Below the pieces are notes generated by a model. It worked only from the letters and a program-made list of their open reading frames with translations, was not told the origin of the DNA and did not search any database. Of a stretch of DNA of 64,000 bases, positions 8,640-17,490 are shown one piece after another; position 1 is the first letter of the stretch; the number at the start of each line of letters is the position of its first letter. A program made the position numbers and the translations under genes. Location: assembly GCA_030149285.1 (NCBI GenBank), contig JASBRU010000004.1, positions 248,001 through 312,000 of the forward strand. Direction: 5' to 3'. The stretch is from Flavobacteriales bacterium. GTDB lineage: Bacteria > Bacteroidota > Bacteroidia > Flavobacteriales > JASBRU01.

Positions 8640-10054
8640 TAGCAAAACAAGCTAATCACGGCTATTGAGATGATATTTAAAATAACCCCGGCACGTACCA
8701 TATCAGCTACTTTTATATGACCACTGGCAAACACAATAGCATTGGGTGGCGTAGACATAGGTAGCATAAAAGCACAACTGGCGGCAAGTGTAACAGGTAT
8801 AGTAAACAACAGCACATCTGCACTAACGCCTAGGGCTGCTCCGGCTACAACAGGTACAAATACGGCTGTTAAAGCCACATTACTCATTACTTCTGTCATA
8901 AACAACGAAACAAGTGTAAGCCCCAATAATAACAGGAATAACTGACTGTTATCCATTGCTGAAAACGCAGCCCCTATTTGTTCAATAATTCCCACATTGT
9001 ATAATGCTGAGGCTAAACTTAAACCTCCGCCAAAAAGCAATAAAATACCCCATGGCAGTTCTTTGGTGTCTTTCCACTCTAAAAGTACAGTCCCTGATTT
9101 TTTATTTGACGGGATGAGGTAAAAAGCCAAAGCGGCTACCATGGCAATGCCTGTGTCTGTTAGTACATTAGTATCTAGCGTTTTATTAATGCTGGTTCTA
9201 AAAACCCAGAGTAAAGCAGTAATTATAAAAACGATTAGCACCCGCTTTTCTCCACCTTTTAAGGATCCTAATTTTTCCATTTCATGGCTAATCAGTTCTT
9301 GTGTTCCGCTTTTTAGCTGAAGGTTGGTTTTGTACAATATTTTGGTTAGTAAAATATACAGTACAAAAAGCAAAATTAGTGCAATAGGTAAGCCAATTAA
9401 TATCCAGCTACCAAAGCTAAGTTCAATGCTGTAAGTTTCTCTTAAAAAGCCTGCTAATACCAAGTTGGGAGGCGTGCCAATTAGTGTTGCCATACCGCCG
9501 ATGTTGGCGCTATAAGCAATGCCCAGCATTAAAGCCAATGCAAACCGTTTGTAGTCTTTTGCTTCAATATCTAGTTTGTTTTCTGCGGCTAGCATATTCA
9601 GTACAGAGACTGCTATAGGTAGCATCATTACAGTGGTTGCTGTGTTGCTAATCCACATACTTAAAAAAGCAGTTGCCAGCATAAAACCAAGTAATACTTT
9701 ATTGGTGCCTGTGCCTGTAAGTTTGATGATGCCTAGGGCAATACGTTTATGCAGATTCCATTTTTCCATGGCAAGGGCAATCATAAAACCACCAAAAAAC
9801 AAAAATACAATGGGACTCGCATAGGGGGCAGCAGCAGCTTTGCTATCAGAAACACCCAGTAAAGGGAATAATATAATAGGCAGTAATGCGGTAACGGGTA
9901 TAGGAATAGCTTCTGTAATCCACCATATTAACATTAAAGAAGCTACACATATAACTTTCCATGCTTCTGGGCTAAAATTGCCAAAAGGGAAAAGTAATAG
10001 GACAATAAAAACCAAAGGACCGGCTATTAAGCCTATGATTTTTGATTTTTTCAT
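8615..10054 (-). CDS. SLC13/DASS family sodium-dicarboxylate-type transporter
   Basis: A 479-residue membrane protein with about 11-12 helices and two inverted repeats. It carries the DASS hallmark WISNTATTVMMLPIA (Ser-Asn-Thr sodium/substrate loop) in the first half and a second re-entrant loop region (MSTPPNAIVFASG) in the second half. The family imports succinate, malate, citrate or sulfate with sodium. The substrate specificity cannot be set from sequence alone. The gene is monocistronic, and its tail overlaps the VOC gene. The ATG at 10054 gives the usual family length. Confidence 0.9.
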   Translation of the reverse strand: MKKSKIIGLIAGPLVFIVLLLFPFGNFSPEAWKVICVASLMLIWWITEAIPIPVTALLPIILFPLLGVSDSKAAAAPYASPIVFLFFGGFMIALAMEKWNLHKRIALGIIKLTGTGTNKVLLGFMLATAFLSMWISNTATTVMMLPIAVSVLNMLAAENKLDIEAKDYKRFALALMLGIAYSANIGGMATLIGTPPNLVLAGFLRETYSIELSFGSWILIGLPIALILLFVLYILLTKILYKTNLQLKSGTQELISHEMEKLGSLKGGEKRVLIVFIITALLWVFRTSINKTLDTNVLTDTGIAMVAALAFYLIPSNKKSGTVLLEWKDTKELPWGILLLFGGGLSLASALYNVGIIEQIGAAFSAMDNSQLFLLLLGLTLVSLFMTEVMSNVALTAVFVPVVAGAALGVSADVLLFTIPVTLAASCAFMLPMSTPPNAIVFASGHIKVADMVRAGVILNIISIAVISLFCYYLLGFIL

Positions 10055-10169
10055 GATGCTCGTTTAATTTATATCAATATTAATAAAACTCTATATTTTA
10101 AAGGTGAAATTTATACGTGAGCAAAAAAAAATAAATTTTCTTGTGATTTTTTCTTCATAAACTACACTA

Positions 10170-10706
10170 ATGAGGCAGTATGAATTAAAGACAACTTCTT
10201 TGGAAGAAAAAGAAAAGGCCTTTATTAAATTAATTGATGATAATGAAAGGCTTATTTATAAAGTTGCGTCAGTGTATACTGATACTTATCAAGATAGAGA
10301 AGATCTAATTCAAGAGATTGTGTATCAATTATGGAAATCATATGACTCGTTTGAGAGTAGGTCTAAAATAAATACATGGTTGTATAGGGTCTCTATGAAT
10401 GTGGCAATTTTTCATTTAAAAAGAGTTAAAAAAAAGAAAATACATACATCTCCATTAAATGAAGAAGTGGCGCAAACACACTTAACAGAAACTGAAAATA
10501 AGGATCACAAATGGCAAGAGGTTACTAAGCATATTAAAAATTTAAACCTACTTGAAAAAGGAGTTATAATGCTGTACTTAGAGGGTAAGAGCTATGAAGA
10601 AATTTCAAGTATAGTGGGGATTAGCGTAACTAATGTTGGAACCAAATTATCTAGAATAAAAGCAAAACTAAAACAACAAATAAACAAGAGTAATGGAAAT
10701 AGATGA
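10170..10706 (+). CDS. ECF-type RNA polymerase sigma factor
   Basis: A 178-residue protein with sigma region 2 (residues ~25-95, including DLIQEIVYQLWKSYDSFE and INTWLYRVSMN) and region 4 (residues ~120-170, with the helix-turn-helix YEEISSIVGISVTNVGTKLSR). Region 1.1 and region 3 are missing, as expected for an ECF sigma. Its last 14 bases overlap the start of a small four-helix membrane protein gene, a spacing typical of a sigma factor and its regulator. The controlled regulon is unknown. Confidence 0.92.
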   Translation: MRQYELKTTSLEEKEKAFIKLIDDNERLIYKVASVYTDTYQDREDLIQEIVYQLWKSYDSFESRSKINTWLYRVSMNVAIFHLKRVKKKKIHTSPLNEEVAQTHLTETENKDHKWQEVTKHIKNLNLLEKGVIMLYLEGKSYEEISSIVGISVTNVGTKLSRIKAKLKQQINKSNGNR

Positions 10707-11286
10707 TTTAAAAAATGCATGGAATGAACTAGGAGAGAAAAGTAATCCTAAAACACTTTCTAATAGAACTGGTTTAAAATTTGACTCAAAACCTTTCAGG
10801 TCTAAGCTTAGTAAGGTTTTGATACCAGAGATTATAGGAGGAATTATATGTTTCTTTGGGGCGAGCTATATTGTACTATATTTTGGCAGGTTAGACACTT
10901 TTTTTCTAAGAAGTTTAGGTCTAGTTACAGTATTACTTTTTTTGGTTTTACCAATTGTAAGTATTACCCTTTTATTTCAAATGAATAAACTGGGTGACTT
11001 GAGCCGTTCTTATGCAGAAACAATTAAGAAGTTTACAAAGCATGAAATACGATTTAAAGTTTTTCAGAAAATTACAATAGGACTGAGCTTTATCTTATTG
11101 ATAGCAACAGTAGTGTTGTTATCAAAAATATTAAACGGAAGGCATGTTCTTAGCGATAAATATATTTCAGCAGCTATTTATGCAGCAGGGTTTCTATTTA
11201 CCTATTTCTTTTCAAGATGGGTTTGGAGGTACTATGTAGGCTCATTAAATAAAGCATCAGAACTATTAAGAGATATAGACAGCTAA
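10693..11286 (+). CDS. Four-helix membrane protein, candidate anti-sigma-type partner
   Basis: A 197-residue protein with a short soluble start (MEIDDLKNAWNELGEK, a motif common at the N-terminus of Bacteroidota sigma-linked membrane proteins), then two helical hairpins at residues ~45-95 and ~135-175. No classical zinc-binding anti-sigma domain (HxxxCxxC) is visible, so the role as an anti-sigma factor is inferred only from the 14-base overlap with the ECF sigma gene. An inverted repeat follows the stop. Confidence 0.65.
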   Translation: MEIDDLKNAWNELGEKSNPKTLSNRTGLKFDSKPFRSKLSKVLIPEIIGGIICFFGASYIVLYFGRLDTFFLRSLGLVTVLLFLVLPIVSITLLFQMNKLGDLSRSYAETIKKFTKHEIRFKVFQKITIGLSFILLIATVVLLSKILNGRHVLSDKYISAAIYAAGFLFTYFFSRWVWRYYVGSLNKASELLRDIDS

Positions 11287-11313
11287 GAAGAAGTGTTTTA
11301 AAACACCTCTTCT
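11286..11313. terminator. Hairpin between convergent genes (weak)
   Basis: An inverted repeat with arms AGAAGA-GTGTTTT and AAAACAC-TCTTCT and one A/C mismatch lies immediately after the plus-strand stop and 14 bases before the 3' end of the convergent gene. There is no clear T tract after it on the plus strand; a short one exists on the minus strand. It may be a terminator or an mRNA-end stabiliser. Confidence 0.45.
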
Positions 11314-11327
11314 AAAAGGCTTTAAAC

Positions 11328-11780
11328 TTATTCTTGAGATTTAATAGGTTCTAGTAGTGTAGAAACTCCCACTCTGTTCCAAGCATTAATAGTAGCAACT
11401 GCCATAATGATGTCAGCAATTTTTTCTTTACCCAATTTGTCTAATGCCTTTTCATACAAGTTATTTGTTAAACCTTTTTCAGAAATCAATGTAATTTCCT
11501 CGGTCATCTGAAGAATAATTTTTTCTTCATCCGTAAAGAAATGAGAGTGATCCCAGGCGTTTAAAGCATGTATACGGTATTGCTTTTCGCCTTTTTCTAC
11601 TGCTTCTTTTATATGCGACTGGATGCAGTATGCACAACCGTTTATTTGGGAAGCCCTGATGTAGATTAATAAAACTTCAGCCTCGGTAAGTGTGCTAGAG
11701 TAAGCATCTTTATTTAACTGAATAAGAGGGTTAAAGGCATTGGGTTTTACCTCTCCCATTAAAAACCTATCTGCTTTCAT
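11328..11780 (-). CDS. AhpD-like carboxymuconolactone decarboxylase family protein
   Basis: A 150-residue all-helical protein with the AhpD-type redox motif C49-A-Y-C52 plus H56 (NGCAYCIQSH). This motif marks the alkylhydroperoxidase D-like branch and not the true decarboxylases. It probably detoxifies peroxides or acts as a thiol-disulfide partner. It lies 79 bases downstream of a Crp/Fnr regulator gene on the same strand, a frequent pairing in Bacteroidota, so regulation by that protein is likely (inference). Length is normal for the family. Confidence 0.87.
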   Translation of the reverse strand: MKADRFLMGEVKPNAFNPLIQLNKDAYSSTLTEAEVLLIYIRASQINGCAYCIQSHIKEAVEKGEKQYRIHALNAWDHSHFFTDEEKIILQMTEEITLISEKGLTNNLYEKALDKLGKEKIADIIMAVATINAWNRVGVSTLLEPIKSQE

Positions 11781-11859
11781 AATAATGTGTTTTATAATTA
11801 TGAAGCAAAATTGAGGAGCCTAGCCCAGAAAAAAATTAATCATGATTAAGAAATGAAAT

Positions 11860-12429
11860 CTACTCTTGTAAACCTCTTACTTTACTTAAAAACTCGGGTG
11901 TAAAACCTAAATAGGAGGCTAGCATATATTGCGGAACCCTTTGCATAAACTCAGGATTGTTGTCTCTAAAGTGCTCATACATTTCTTTGCCGGACATGTT
12001 GAACATAAATTGTACCCGTTTCTGATCAGCTATGCGTACAATCTCTAATATTTTTCTAAAATAGCTGTTTAAATTAGTTGAGGTTTCAAATAATGCTTCT
12101 AGTTTTTCTTGGGGTATTTTAAGCACAATAGAGTCTTCTACAGCTTGTATGTTTAAATAAGCAGGCGTTTTGTTTATTAGGCTATCGTAGTCAGAAATCC
12201 ACCAATCTTCAATAGCAAAGTTTACTATTTTTTCTACTCCTTTTTTATTGATAAAGAAAGAGCGTAAACAACCCTTTACTACAAAGTAGTGGTGTAAACT
12301 GTGTGTCCCTTCTTTTAATAGAAACTCTTTATTTTTTACCTCTTGCAATTCTAACTCTTTTGTAAAGGCATTTAACTCTTTGTCAGAGATATTTACAAAA
12401 CGCCGTATATGATTTTTAATTTCTTCCAT
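11860..12429 (-). CDS. Crp/Fnr family transcriptional regulator
   Basis: A 189-residue protein with a cyclic-nucleotide-binding beta-roll (residues ~20-115) and C-terminal helix-turn-helix (VPQYMLASYLGFTPEFLSKVR). No Fe-S cysteine set is visible. The gene begins 3 bases after the stop of the transglutaminase-like gene, so the two are co-transcribed, and an AhpD-like gene follows 79 bases later. Its paralog at 6532-7107 has the same length and similar HTH. The predicted role is local control of this small set in response to stress or electrophiles, which is inference. Confidence 0.87.
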   Translation of the reverse strand: MEEIKNHIRRFVNISDKELNAFTKELELQEVKNKEFLLKEGTHSLHHYFVVKGCLRSFFINKKGVEKIVNFAIEDWWISDYDSLINKTPAYLNIQAVEDSIVLKIPQEKLEALFETSTNLNSYFRKILEIVRIADQKRVQFMFNMSGKEMYEHFRDNNPEFMQRVPQYMLASYLGFTPEFLSKVRGLQE

Positions 12430-12432
12430 AGC

Positions 12433-12993
12433 TTACGCACTAAGGTTTTGAATACAAGTTTCTCTTATCGCCCAAAGCTCATCAAAGGTATAGGGTAAGT
12501 TGTTTTTTTGTAACCAGTCTTTTAAATAAGTCTTATGAAAATCTACTTTATAACTTGCCACTTGCTCAGGCTCTATTTCTTCTTCGTACAGTATAGCATC
12601 TTTTATCTTTTCAAAGTCAGAACTATTGGTGGTAATATCAGTAGCTAGTCCATTAATTTTTAAATAGCAATGTGCTTCGGGTATATACTCTATACTATTG
12701 TTAGCTAAGGTGTTGCCAATGGCTTTGGTGTTACTCTTATTCATTTTATAAATAGCCAGAATGAGTTTTACATCGGATAACTTGTTTAAATCAGCTACCT
12801 TTTTTAAAAAAGCATGCTTAGAACTACAGGTGCCTTTTTCTTCAGTGAGTACTAAACTCACATCTGTTCGATTGCTATTTCTGCCATACGGCAATTGTTG
12901 AGTGTAGTTAAGCAGTTCAGTCCAAGTTTGTATGCCTTTCGCCTTAATTTTTTTTGTTAAATCATCTGTTGCTATCAATAACTGAGAACTCAT
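12433..12993 (-). CDS. Transglutaminase-like cysteine protease-fold protein
   Basis: An approximately 186-residue protein with a possible Cys-His-Asp triad in the order expected for transglutaminase-like proteins: Cys56 in KGTCSSKHAFL, His108 in PEAHCYL, and Asp119 in ATDIT. This assignment is by motif pattern only. I prefer the ATG at 12993 (starting MSSQLLIATDD) over the upstream ATG at 13050, because the extra 19 residues look non-conserved. The gene is the first of a probable operon with the Crp/Fnr gene 3 bases downstream. Its substrate is unknown. Confidence 0.6.
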   Translation of the reverse strand: MSSQLLIATDDLTKKIKAKGIQTWTELLNYTQQLPYGRNSNRTDVSLVLTEEKGTCSSKHAFLKKVADLNKLSDVKLILAIYKMNKSNTKAIGNTLANNSIEYIPEAHCYLKINGLATDITTNSSDFEKIKDAILYEEEIEPEQVASYKVDFHKTYLKDWLQKNNLPYTFDELWAIRETCIQNLSA

Positions 12994-13191
12994 AGTGGAG
13001 TGATTTGAGTATAAAATTACTAGATTTTTAGACTTGCCAATCCCTTTCACTGCAAAATAAAACCCCCTTACTGAATAATGCTACTTAATAATTCTAAAAA
13101 GTTTTCTATTTGTTCTAGGAAAGAGAGATGTTATGATTTTCTTTTTGCTACGAATGTTTCAATGGAAGATTACACCTAAGTATTAGTAAAG

Positions 13192-14109
13192 ATGATGAAA
13201 AAAATACTTTTATTAAGCGCTGTGTTATTGGTTTTTGCATCTACTTACGCACAAACTACAGTTACGTTTCAACCTAATGCGGCTAATGGTAAAGATGCTT
13301 GGGTGTGGTCTTACCAACCAGTTGTAGACATAAATTTTGGGCAGGCAAATAGCAGTAATGGAGGTTTACATAATGTGTTACGTGCAGAGTCTTGGGAGTG
13401 GGATGCAGGAGTAGCAGATACAATAAGGGGTTTAATAGACTTTGATTTATCAAGTATTCCTGCCAATGCTACTATTATAGATGCAAAGTTATCGTTGTAT
13501 TTTTTCGCGAATTTAAATTTCACTCAACAAGTTGGCAATAACGAATTAATAATTGAACGCATAACCAGTGCTTGGGATGAGGGCTTGGTAACATGGAATA
13601 ACCAACCAACCTCTACATCCGTTAATCAAGTATTGTTACCTAAAAGCAACTCTACTACACAAGATTATTTAGACATGGATGTAACACAGCTGGTAACAGA
13701 TATATATCAAAACTCAGGCAGTAGTTATGGCTTTATGCTAAAAATGCAAACAGAGGTTCCATTTAGAGGTTTATCATTTGCCTCAAGCGACCATGTTGAC
13801 GCAACAAAACACCCAAAGCTAGAGGTTACTTATACAGTACCTGTTGGCACAAAAGAGAATGAAGAAAAGGGAGATATTAAACTATTTCCAAATCCATCAT
13901 CAGATATATTACAGGTTATGCACCCAAAAGAAACTTCGGAGTTATTGGTTATGAATGTTTCAGGAAGTGTAATATATGCTGTAAAGCCCAATAATGATAA
14001 TCAAACAGCAATAGATGTATCTCGCTTAAGTGCAGGGGTATATTTGTTGTCTATTAAAACAGCGGATGCAACTATCAGAAGAAAGTTTGCAATAGAACGC
14101 AACAATTAA
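13192..14109 (+). CDS. Secreted DNRLRE-domain protein with T9SS type A sorting domain
   Basis: A 305-residue secreted protein: signal peptide at residues 1-21 (ending in ASTYAQ), a DNRLRE/CBM96-like beta-sandwich at residues ~25-215 (with FDLSSIPANATIIDAKLSLY, TSAWDEGLVTWNNQP and HPKLEVTYT), and a Por secretion tail (LFPNPSSDILQV, then SRLSAGVYLLSI) at ~225-305. The domain is usually found in surface polysaccharide-binding proteins. It lies 13 bases upstream of the LytS-type kinase gene, so it may be co-transcribed with the signalling genes. Confidence 0.85.
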   Translation: MMKKILLLSAVLLVFASTYAQTTVTFQPNAANGKDAWVWSYQPVVDINFGQANSSNGGLHNVLRAESWEWDAGVADTIRGLIDFDLSSIPANATIIDAKLSLYFFANLNFTQQVGNNELIIERITSAWDEGLVTWNNQPTSTSVNQVLLPKSNSTTQDYLDMDVTQLVTDIYQNSGSSYGFMLKMQTEVPFRGLSFASSDHVDATKHPKLEVTYTVPVGTKENEEKGDIKLFPNPSSDILQVMHPKETSELLVMNVSGSVIYAVKPNNDNQTAIDVSRLSAGVYLLSIKTADATIRRKFAIERNN

Positions 14110-14122
14110 TTAACTTGGGTTA

Positions 14123-15226
14123 ATGAAAGAAAAAGGAGGGTTCAAAAATACGGTTAATTTACTATCGGTTAACCTGGTATTTTGGGTGCTGCTCTCCTTT
14201 TTTGATATTGTAAGGATGTACTTGTACTATGCAAACTCAGCACAAGAAGATCCCTTTCCACTCAACTATGCATTATCTTATACTATACCTAACTATTTGG
14301 CATGGGCAGTAGTTTCAATTCCTATATGGTGGCTTACCAAAATTTTATATGCGCAAAAACTTAGAGTAGCTATTCCGGCTCATATAGTACTATCATTTAT
14401 TATAACAGCTATACAGATGTTTCTGATGCTGGTATTTTATAAATCAGCACATGATTTATTTATGGAAGAACCTTTTGAGTCTACCATAATTGATGCTTAT
14501 AGGGCAAACCTTCCCAGAATAGGGTATAGCATAACTTTTTACATCATTATTGTTTTAATAATAGTATCATTTAAAACATACAAAAGCTTTCAGTCGCAAA
14601 AAGTAAAAGCAGTTGAGCTGGAGTCCGAACTAAAAGGGGCTCAGTTAGACAATTTAAAGATGCAGTTAAAACCACATTTTTTATTTAATGCATTGAATAC
14701 GGTGAATATGCAAATCCGTAAAAAAGAAAATGAGGACGCCATAAATATGATTACGGCTTTAAGCGATTTACTTAGATCTACCCTTACCAGAGAAAATGCC
14801 CAAAAGGTAACTTTGGACTATGAGCTGGAGATGATAAAGAAGTATTTAAAAATTGAGGAGGCCAGGTTTGATGACTCTTTAAAGGTTGAGATAAATGTTC
14901 AGCAAGATGCGAATAGCTGTTTAGTGCCAAACCTAATACTGCAACCAATAGTAGAGAATGCTTTTAAGCATGGAGTATCAGAAAACTTAGATAATACAAC
15001 CATTCGTATTAAAGCAGAAATAGCTCATAAAAAACTACACTTATCAGTATACAATAGTGGGTCTAAATTGGCGGATAATTGGGATATAAACAAACACAAA
15101 AGAGTAGGGCTTACAAATACAATAGAAAGACTTGCAAGATTATATGGTAAGGATGCCGAATTAAAAGTATCCAATGCAGAAGACGGTGTTTTGGTAAACA
15201 TAAATATTCCTTGTGAGAACGCATGA
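14123..15226 (+). CDS. LytS/YehU-type sensor histidine kinase
   Basis: A 367-residue membrane kinase. Four hydrophobic helices span residues ~14-150, a coiled segment follows, then the His_kinase domain with phospho-acceptor H185 in LKPHFLFNALN, and the ATPase N-box ILQPIVENAFKHG at ~271-284 with a GLTNTIERL segment near the end. No extracytoplasmic sensor domain is apparent, so the membrane helices themselves probably sense the signal. Its stop overlaps the ATG of the LytTR regulator by four bases (15223-15226), which indicates translational coupling. Confidence 0.93.
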   Translation: MKEKGGFKNTVNLLSVNLVFWVLLSFFDIVRMYLYYANSAQEDPFPLNYALSYTIPNYLAWAVVSIPIWWLTKILYAQKLRVAIPAHIVLSFIITAIQMFLMLVFYKSAHDLFMEEPFESTIIDAYRANLPRIGYSITFYIIIVLIIVSFKTYKSFQSQKVKAVELESELKGAQLDNLKMQLKPHFLFNALNTVNMQIRKKENEDAINMITALSDLLRSTLTRENAQKVTLDYELEMIKKYLKIEEARFDDSLKVEINVQQDANSCLVPNLILQPIVENAFKHGVSENLDNTTIRIKAEIAHKKLHLSVYNSGSKLADNWDINKHKRVGLTNTIERLARLYGKDAELKVSNAEDGVLVNINIPCENA

Positions 15227-16014
15227 AACAGATAAGAGCCATAGTAGTAGATGATGAAAAGAAAGCCCGAGAGGGTTTGACCGAACTGTTGAAAAGCAGA
15301 GAAGGTATTGAACTATTGTGTACATGTACTAATGGCTTAGAGGCAATTAAGGAAATAAATGACCAACAGCCCGATTTGGTTTTTTTAGATATACAAATGC
15401 CTAGAGTTAATGGCTTTGAGGTTTTGAGTAGTATAAATACAAGCCAAATGCCAGCCATAGTTTTTGTAACAGCCTATGACAAATATGCCTTAAGAGCTTT
15501 TGAGGTACATGCGATAGACTATTTATTAAAACCCTTTGATAATAGTAGGTTTGATAGGGCTCTACAAAAAGCCATAGACCACATTAATAGTAATAAAACA
15601 AACTCTAATGTTCAGTTAGAGGCTTTGTTGCAAGATTTTTTAAACCAGCAAACACAAAAGTCTGAGATTATTAAAACGGAGCGCAATTCCAGTCAAAAAA
15701 TAATCATTAAATCTGGCGGGAAAATATACTTTTTAAAACCAGAAGAGATTATTTGGTTAGAAGCCCAAGACTATTATATAAAAATACATACCAAAAATGC
15801 CTCGTACTTGGTACGAGAAAGCTTAAAAAAGATGGAGGCTGAGCTACCCCAAAACTTCATCAGAATACATAAGTCTTCGATAGTAAATGTTGATTACATT
15901 CAGGTAATTGAGCCACACTTTAGAGGCGATTACCACCTTACACTTACCAATAAGCAGCAGCTGAGGATAAGTCGTAATTATCGCGAAAACATCAATAAAT
16001 ATATCGGAAAATGA
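15223..16014 (+). CDS. LytTR-family response regulator
   Basis: A 263-residue response regulator with a receiver domain (residues 1-125; acidic pocket D10-D11, phosphorylation site D56 in LVFLDIQMP, Lys in LLKPFD) and a C-terminal LytTR DNA-binding domain (residues ~160-262, with IIWLEAQDYYIKI and FIRIHKSSIVNVDYI). Cognate partner of the LytS-type kinase by four-base overlap. It also overlaps the downstream esterase gene by four bases, so the esterase is probably part of the same transcript and perhaps its output. Confidence 0.94.
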   Translation: MKQIRAIVVDDEKKAREGLTELLKSREGIELLCTCTNGLEAIKEINDQQPDLVFLDIQMPRVNGFEVLSSINTSQMPAIVFVTAYDKYALRAFEVHAIDYLLKPFDNSRFDRALQKAIDHINSNKTNSNVQLEALLQDFLNQQTQKSEIIKTERNSSQKIIIKSGGKIYFLKPEEIIWLEAQDYYIKIHTKNASYLVRESLKKMEAELPQNFIRIHKSSIVNVDYIQVIEPHFRGDYHLTLTNKQQLRISRNYRENINKYIGK

Positions 16015-16715
16015 AAAAAACAATTTTATTAGGATTGTTGGCAGTATCTACTATTGCCAATGCTCAGCTAGACATGACTGTACCGGAAGAGGTATTAGCA
16101 GAAATGACAAAAAAAGAGTCTGAATCTTTTAGCTACAAAGTGGTTTACCCAGAAAACTATGATGCTAACAAAGAATACCCCGTTGTATTGGGCCTATCGG
16201 GTGGTGGCCAAACCGAAGACATAGTAGACTATTGCTATTATGTAATGTATAGATCAGATTACTTTAAAAAAGACTTTATAACGGTAATGCCTATTGCCCC
16301 TGAAGGCAAAAATTTCAGAACTTATTCGGCTACCGAAATAAAGGCGATGACCAAAGAAATTAGGCAGAATGAGAATGCTACTGATGAGGGCTGGATAGTA
16401 ATAGGTACCTCTAATGGTGGTGTAGCATCCTTTAATTATGCATCTGTAGAGCCTAAGCTTTATGACGGGCTTTTTGCAATGCCAGGTGGTACACCCTTAG
16501 TGGTTTTTCCGGAGGAATGGAAAAAATACAAGGCTTTTGTAATTTCAACAGGCTTAGAAGATATACCCGATTGGCAAAGCTTTACTAAGGAAACAGCAGA
16601 TAATATTAAAGAGACGGGGGTGAATGTTACCTATAAACAAATAACAGGGCAAGGGCATGTGTTTAGCCCTGAGTATGATGTAGACCAGATTTACAAACTC
16701 TATTTTGAAAGATAG
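16011..16715 (+). CDS. Secreted alpha/beta hydrolase (esterase-like)
   Basis: A 234-residue protein with a signal peptide (residues 1-18, ending in ANAQ) and an alpha/beta-hydrolase fold similar to the esterase/phospholipase group. The nucleophile Ser sits in VIGTSNGGVAS, the oxyanion region in GLSGGGQ, a likely Asp in EDIPDW and the catalytic His in GQGHVFSPEYD. It is probably periplasmic. The substrate is unknown. The start overlaps the LytTR gene stop (ATGA), so it belongs to the kinase-regulator unit, and a strong terminator closes the operon. Confidence 0.8.
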   Translation: MKKTILLGLLAVSTIANAQLDMTVPEEVLAEMTKKESESFSYKVVYPENYDANKEYPVVLGLSGGGQTEDIVDYCYYVMYRSDYFKKDFITVMPIAPEGKNFRTYSATEIKAMTKEIRQNENATDEGWIVIGTSNGGVASFNYASVEPKLYDGLFAMPGGTPLVVFPEEWKKYKAFVISTGLEDIPDWQSFTKETADNIKETGVNVTYKQITGQGHVFSPEYDVDQIYKLYFER

Positions 16716-16720
16716 TATTT

Positions 16721-16745
16721 AGGCCCGCTTTTAGCGGGCTTTTTT
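16721..16745 (+). terminator. Intrinsic terminator after the kinase/regulator/esterase operon
   Basis: Stem GCCCGCT / AGCGGGC with loop TT at 16723-16739, followed by T6. It sits 5 bases after the esterase stop and marks the operon end. Confidence 0.87.
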
Positions 16746-16803
16746 AATGCATTTAGGTAAGGGTTCTTGTAAAAAAGCTATTTTTAGCAGAAATAAAACT
16801 TAC

Positions 16804-17454
16804 ATGAAAAAGTTTTTACAACTAAACTGGTCTAGACTTATACTCCCATACCTTTTTACTGGGCTGATTTTTTTGGCAATGGTTCTTATCATAGAAAGGT
16901 CATTGTATTATTCAGAAGAGGGCATACCGGATGATTTCAACTTCACTTATTTTGTACTTTTCTTAGTTGTACTATTACCTCTGTTTTTGTTGATAATAGT
17001 TGCTTTTGAGTGGTTATACAAACATAGAGTAAGAGAAAAGGCATTTTCAATAGAGCCATTTAATAAACTAGAGGAAATAGGTTTTTCTAAGCTATATATT
17101 AATCAACTAAACAAAATGGCTTTAATAGAAGAAACAAAGTGTGCTAAAATAGGTGGGTACTTTGTCTCTTGCTTTGTAGAGAAAGAAAAAACCAAAAGAC
17201 TAGAGTTTAGGTTTGATATTGATTTCCCAAAAATATATGGCAAAGAAGCCTCAAACCTCTTAAAAGAGTATAAAGAACAGAACTTAAGCTATGCTAGCAT
17301 AAGCTTGTTTTATAATACAAAAGAAACAAAGAACCTTACAATTGCAGACTTAAAAACCGACTTAGAAAACTTTGCAATTAGTATAAAAGAAAAAGGATTT
17401 GAACCAATTATTCTTAAAATTAAACTTCGAGAGAGTTGGTATGACTTTTCTTAA
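16804..17454 (+). CDS. Hypothetical membrane-anchored protein
   Basis: About 216 residues from the ATG at 16804 (starting MKKFLQLNW). An earlier in-frame ATG at 16747 lies directly after the terminator and would add 19 non-hydrophobic residues, so I favour the later start. Two membrane helices at residues ~10-32 and ~48-72 are followed by a soluble domain of about 140 residues rich in Lys and Glu. I do not recognise the soluble domain. It is followed 6 bases later by the next unknown gene, so the two are likely co-expressed. Confidence 0.6.
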   Translation: MKKFLQLNWSRLILPYLFTGLIFLAMVLIIERSLYYSEEGIPDDFNFTYFVLFLVVLLPLFLLIIVAFEWLYKHRVREKAFSIEPFNKLEEIGFSKLYINQLNKMALIEETKCAKIGGYFVSCFVEKEKTKRLEFRFDIDFPKIYGKEASNLLKEYKEQNLSYASISLFYNTKETKNLTIADLKTDLENFAISIKEKGFEPIILKIKLRESWYDFS

Positions 17455-17490
17455 AGAAGTATGTGTGAAAGTATACTTAATGATGTAATT

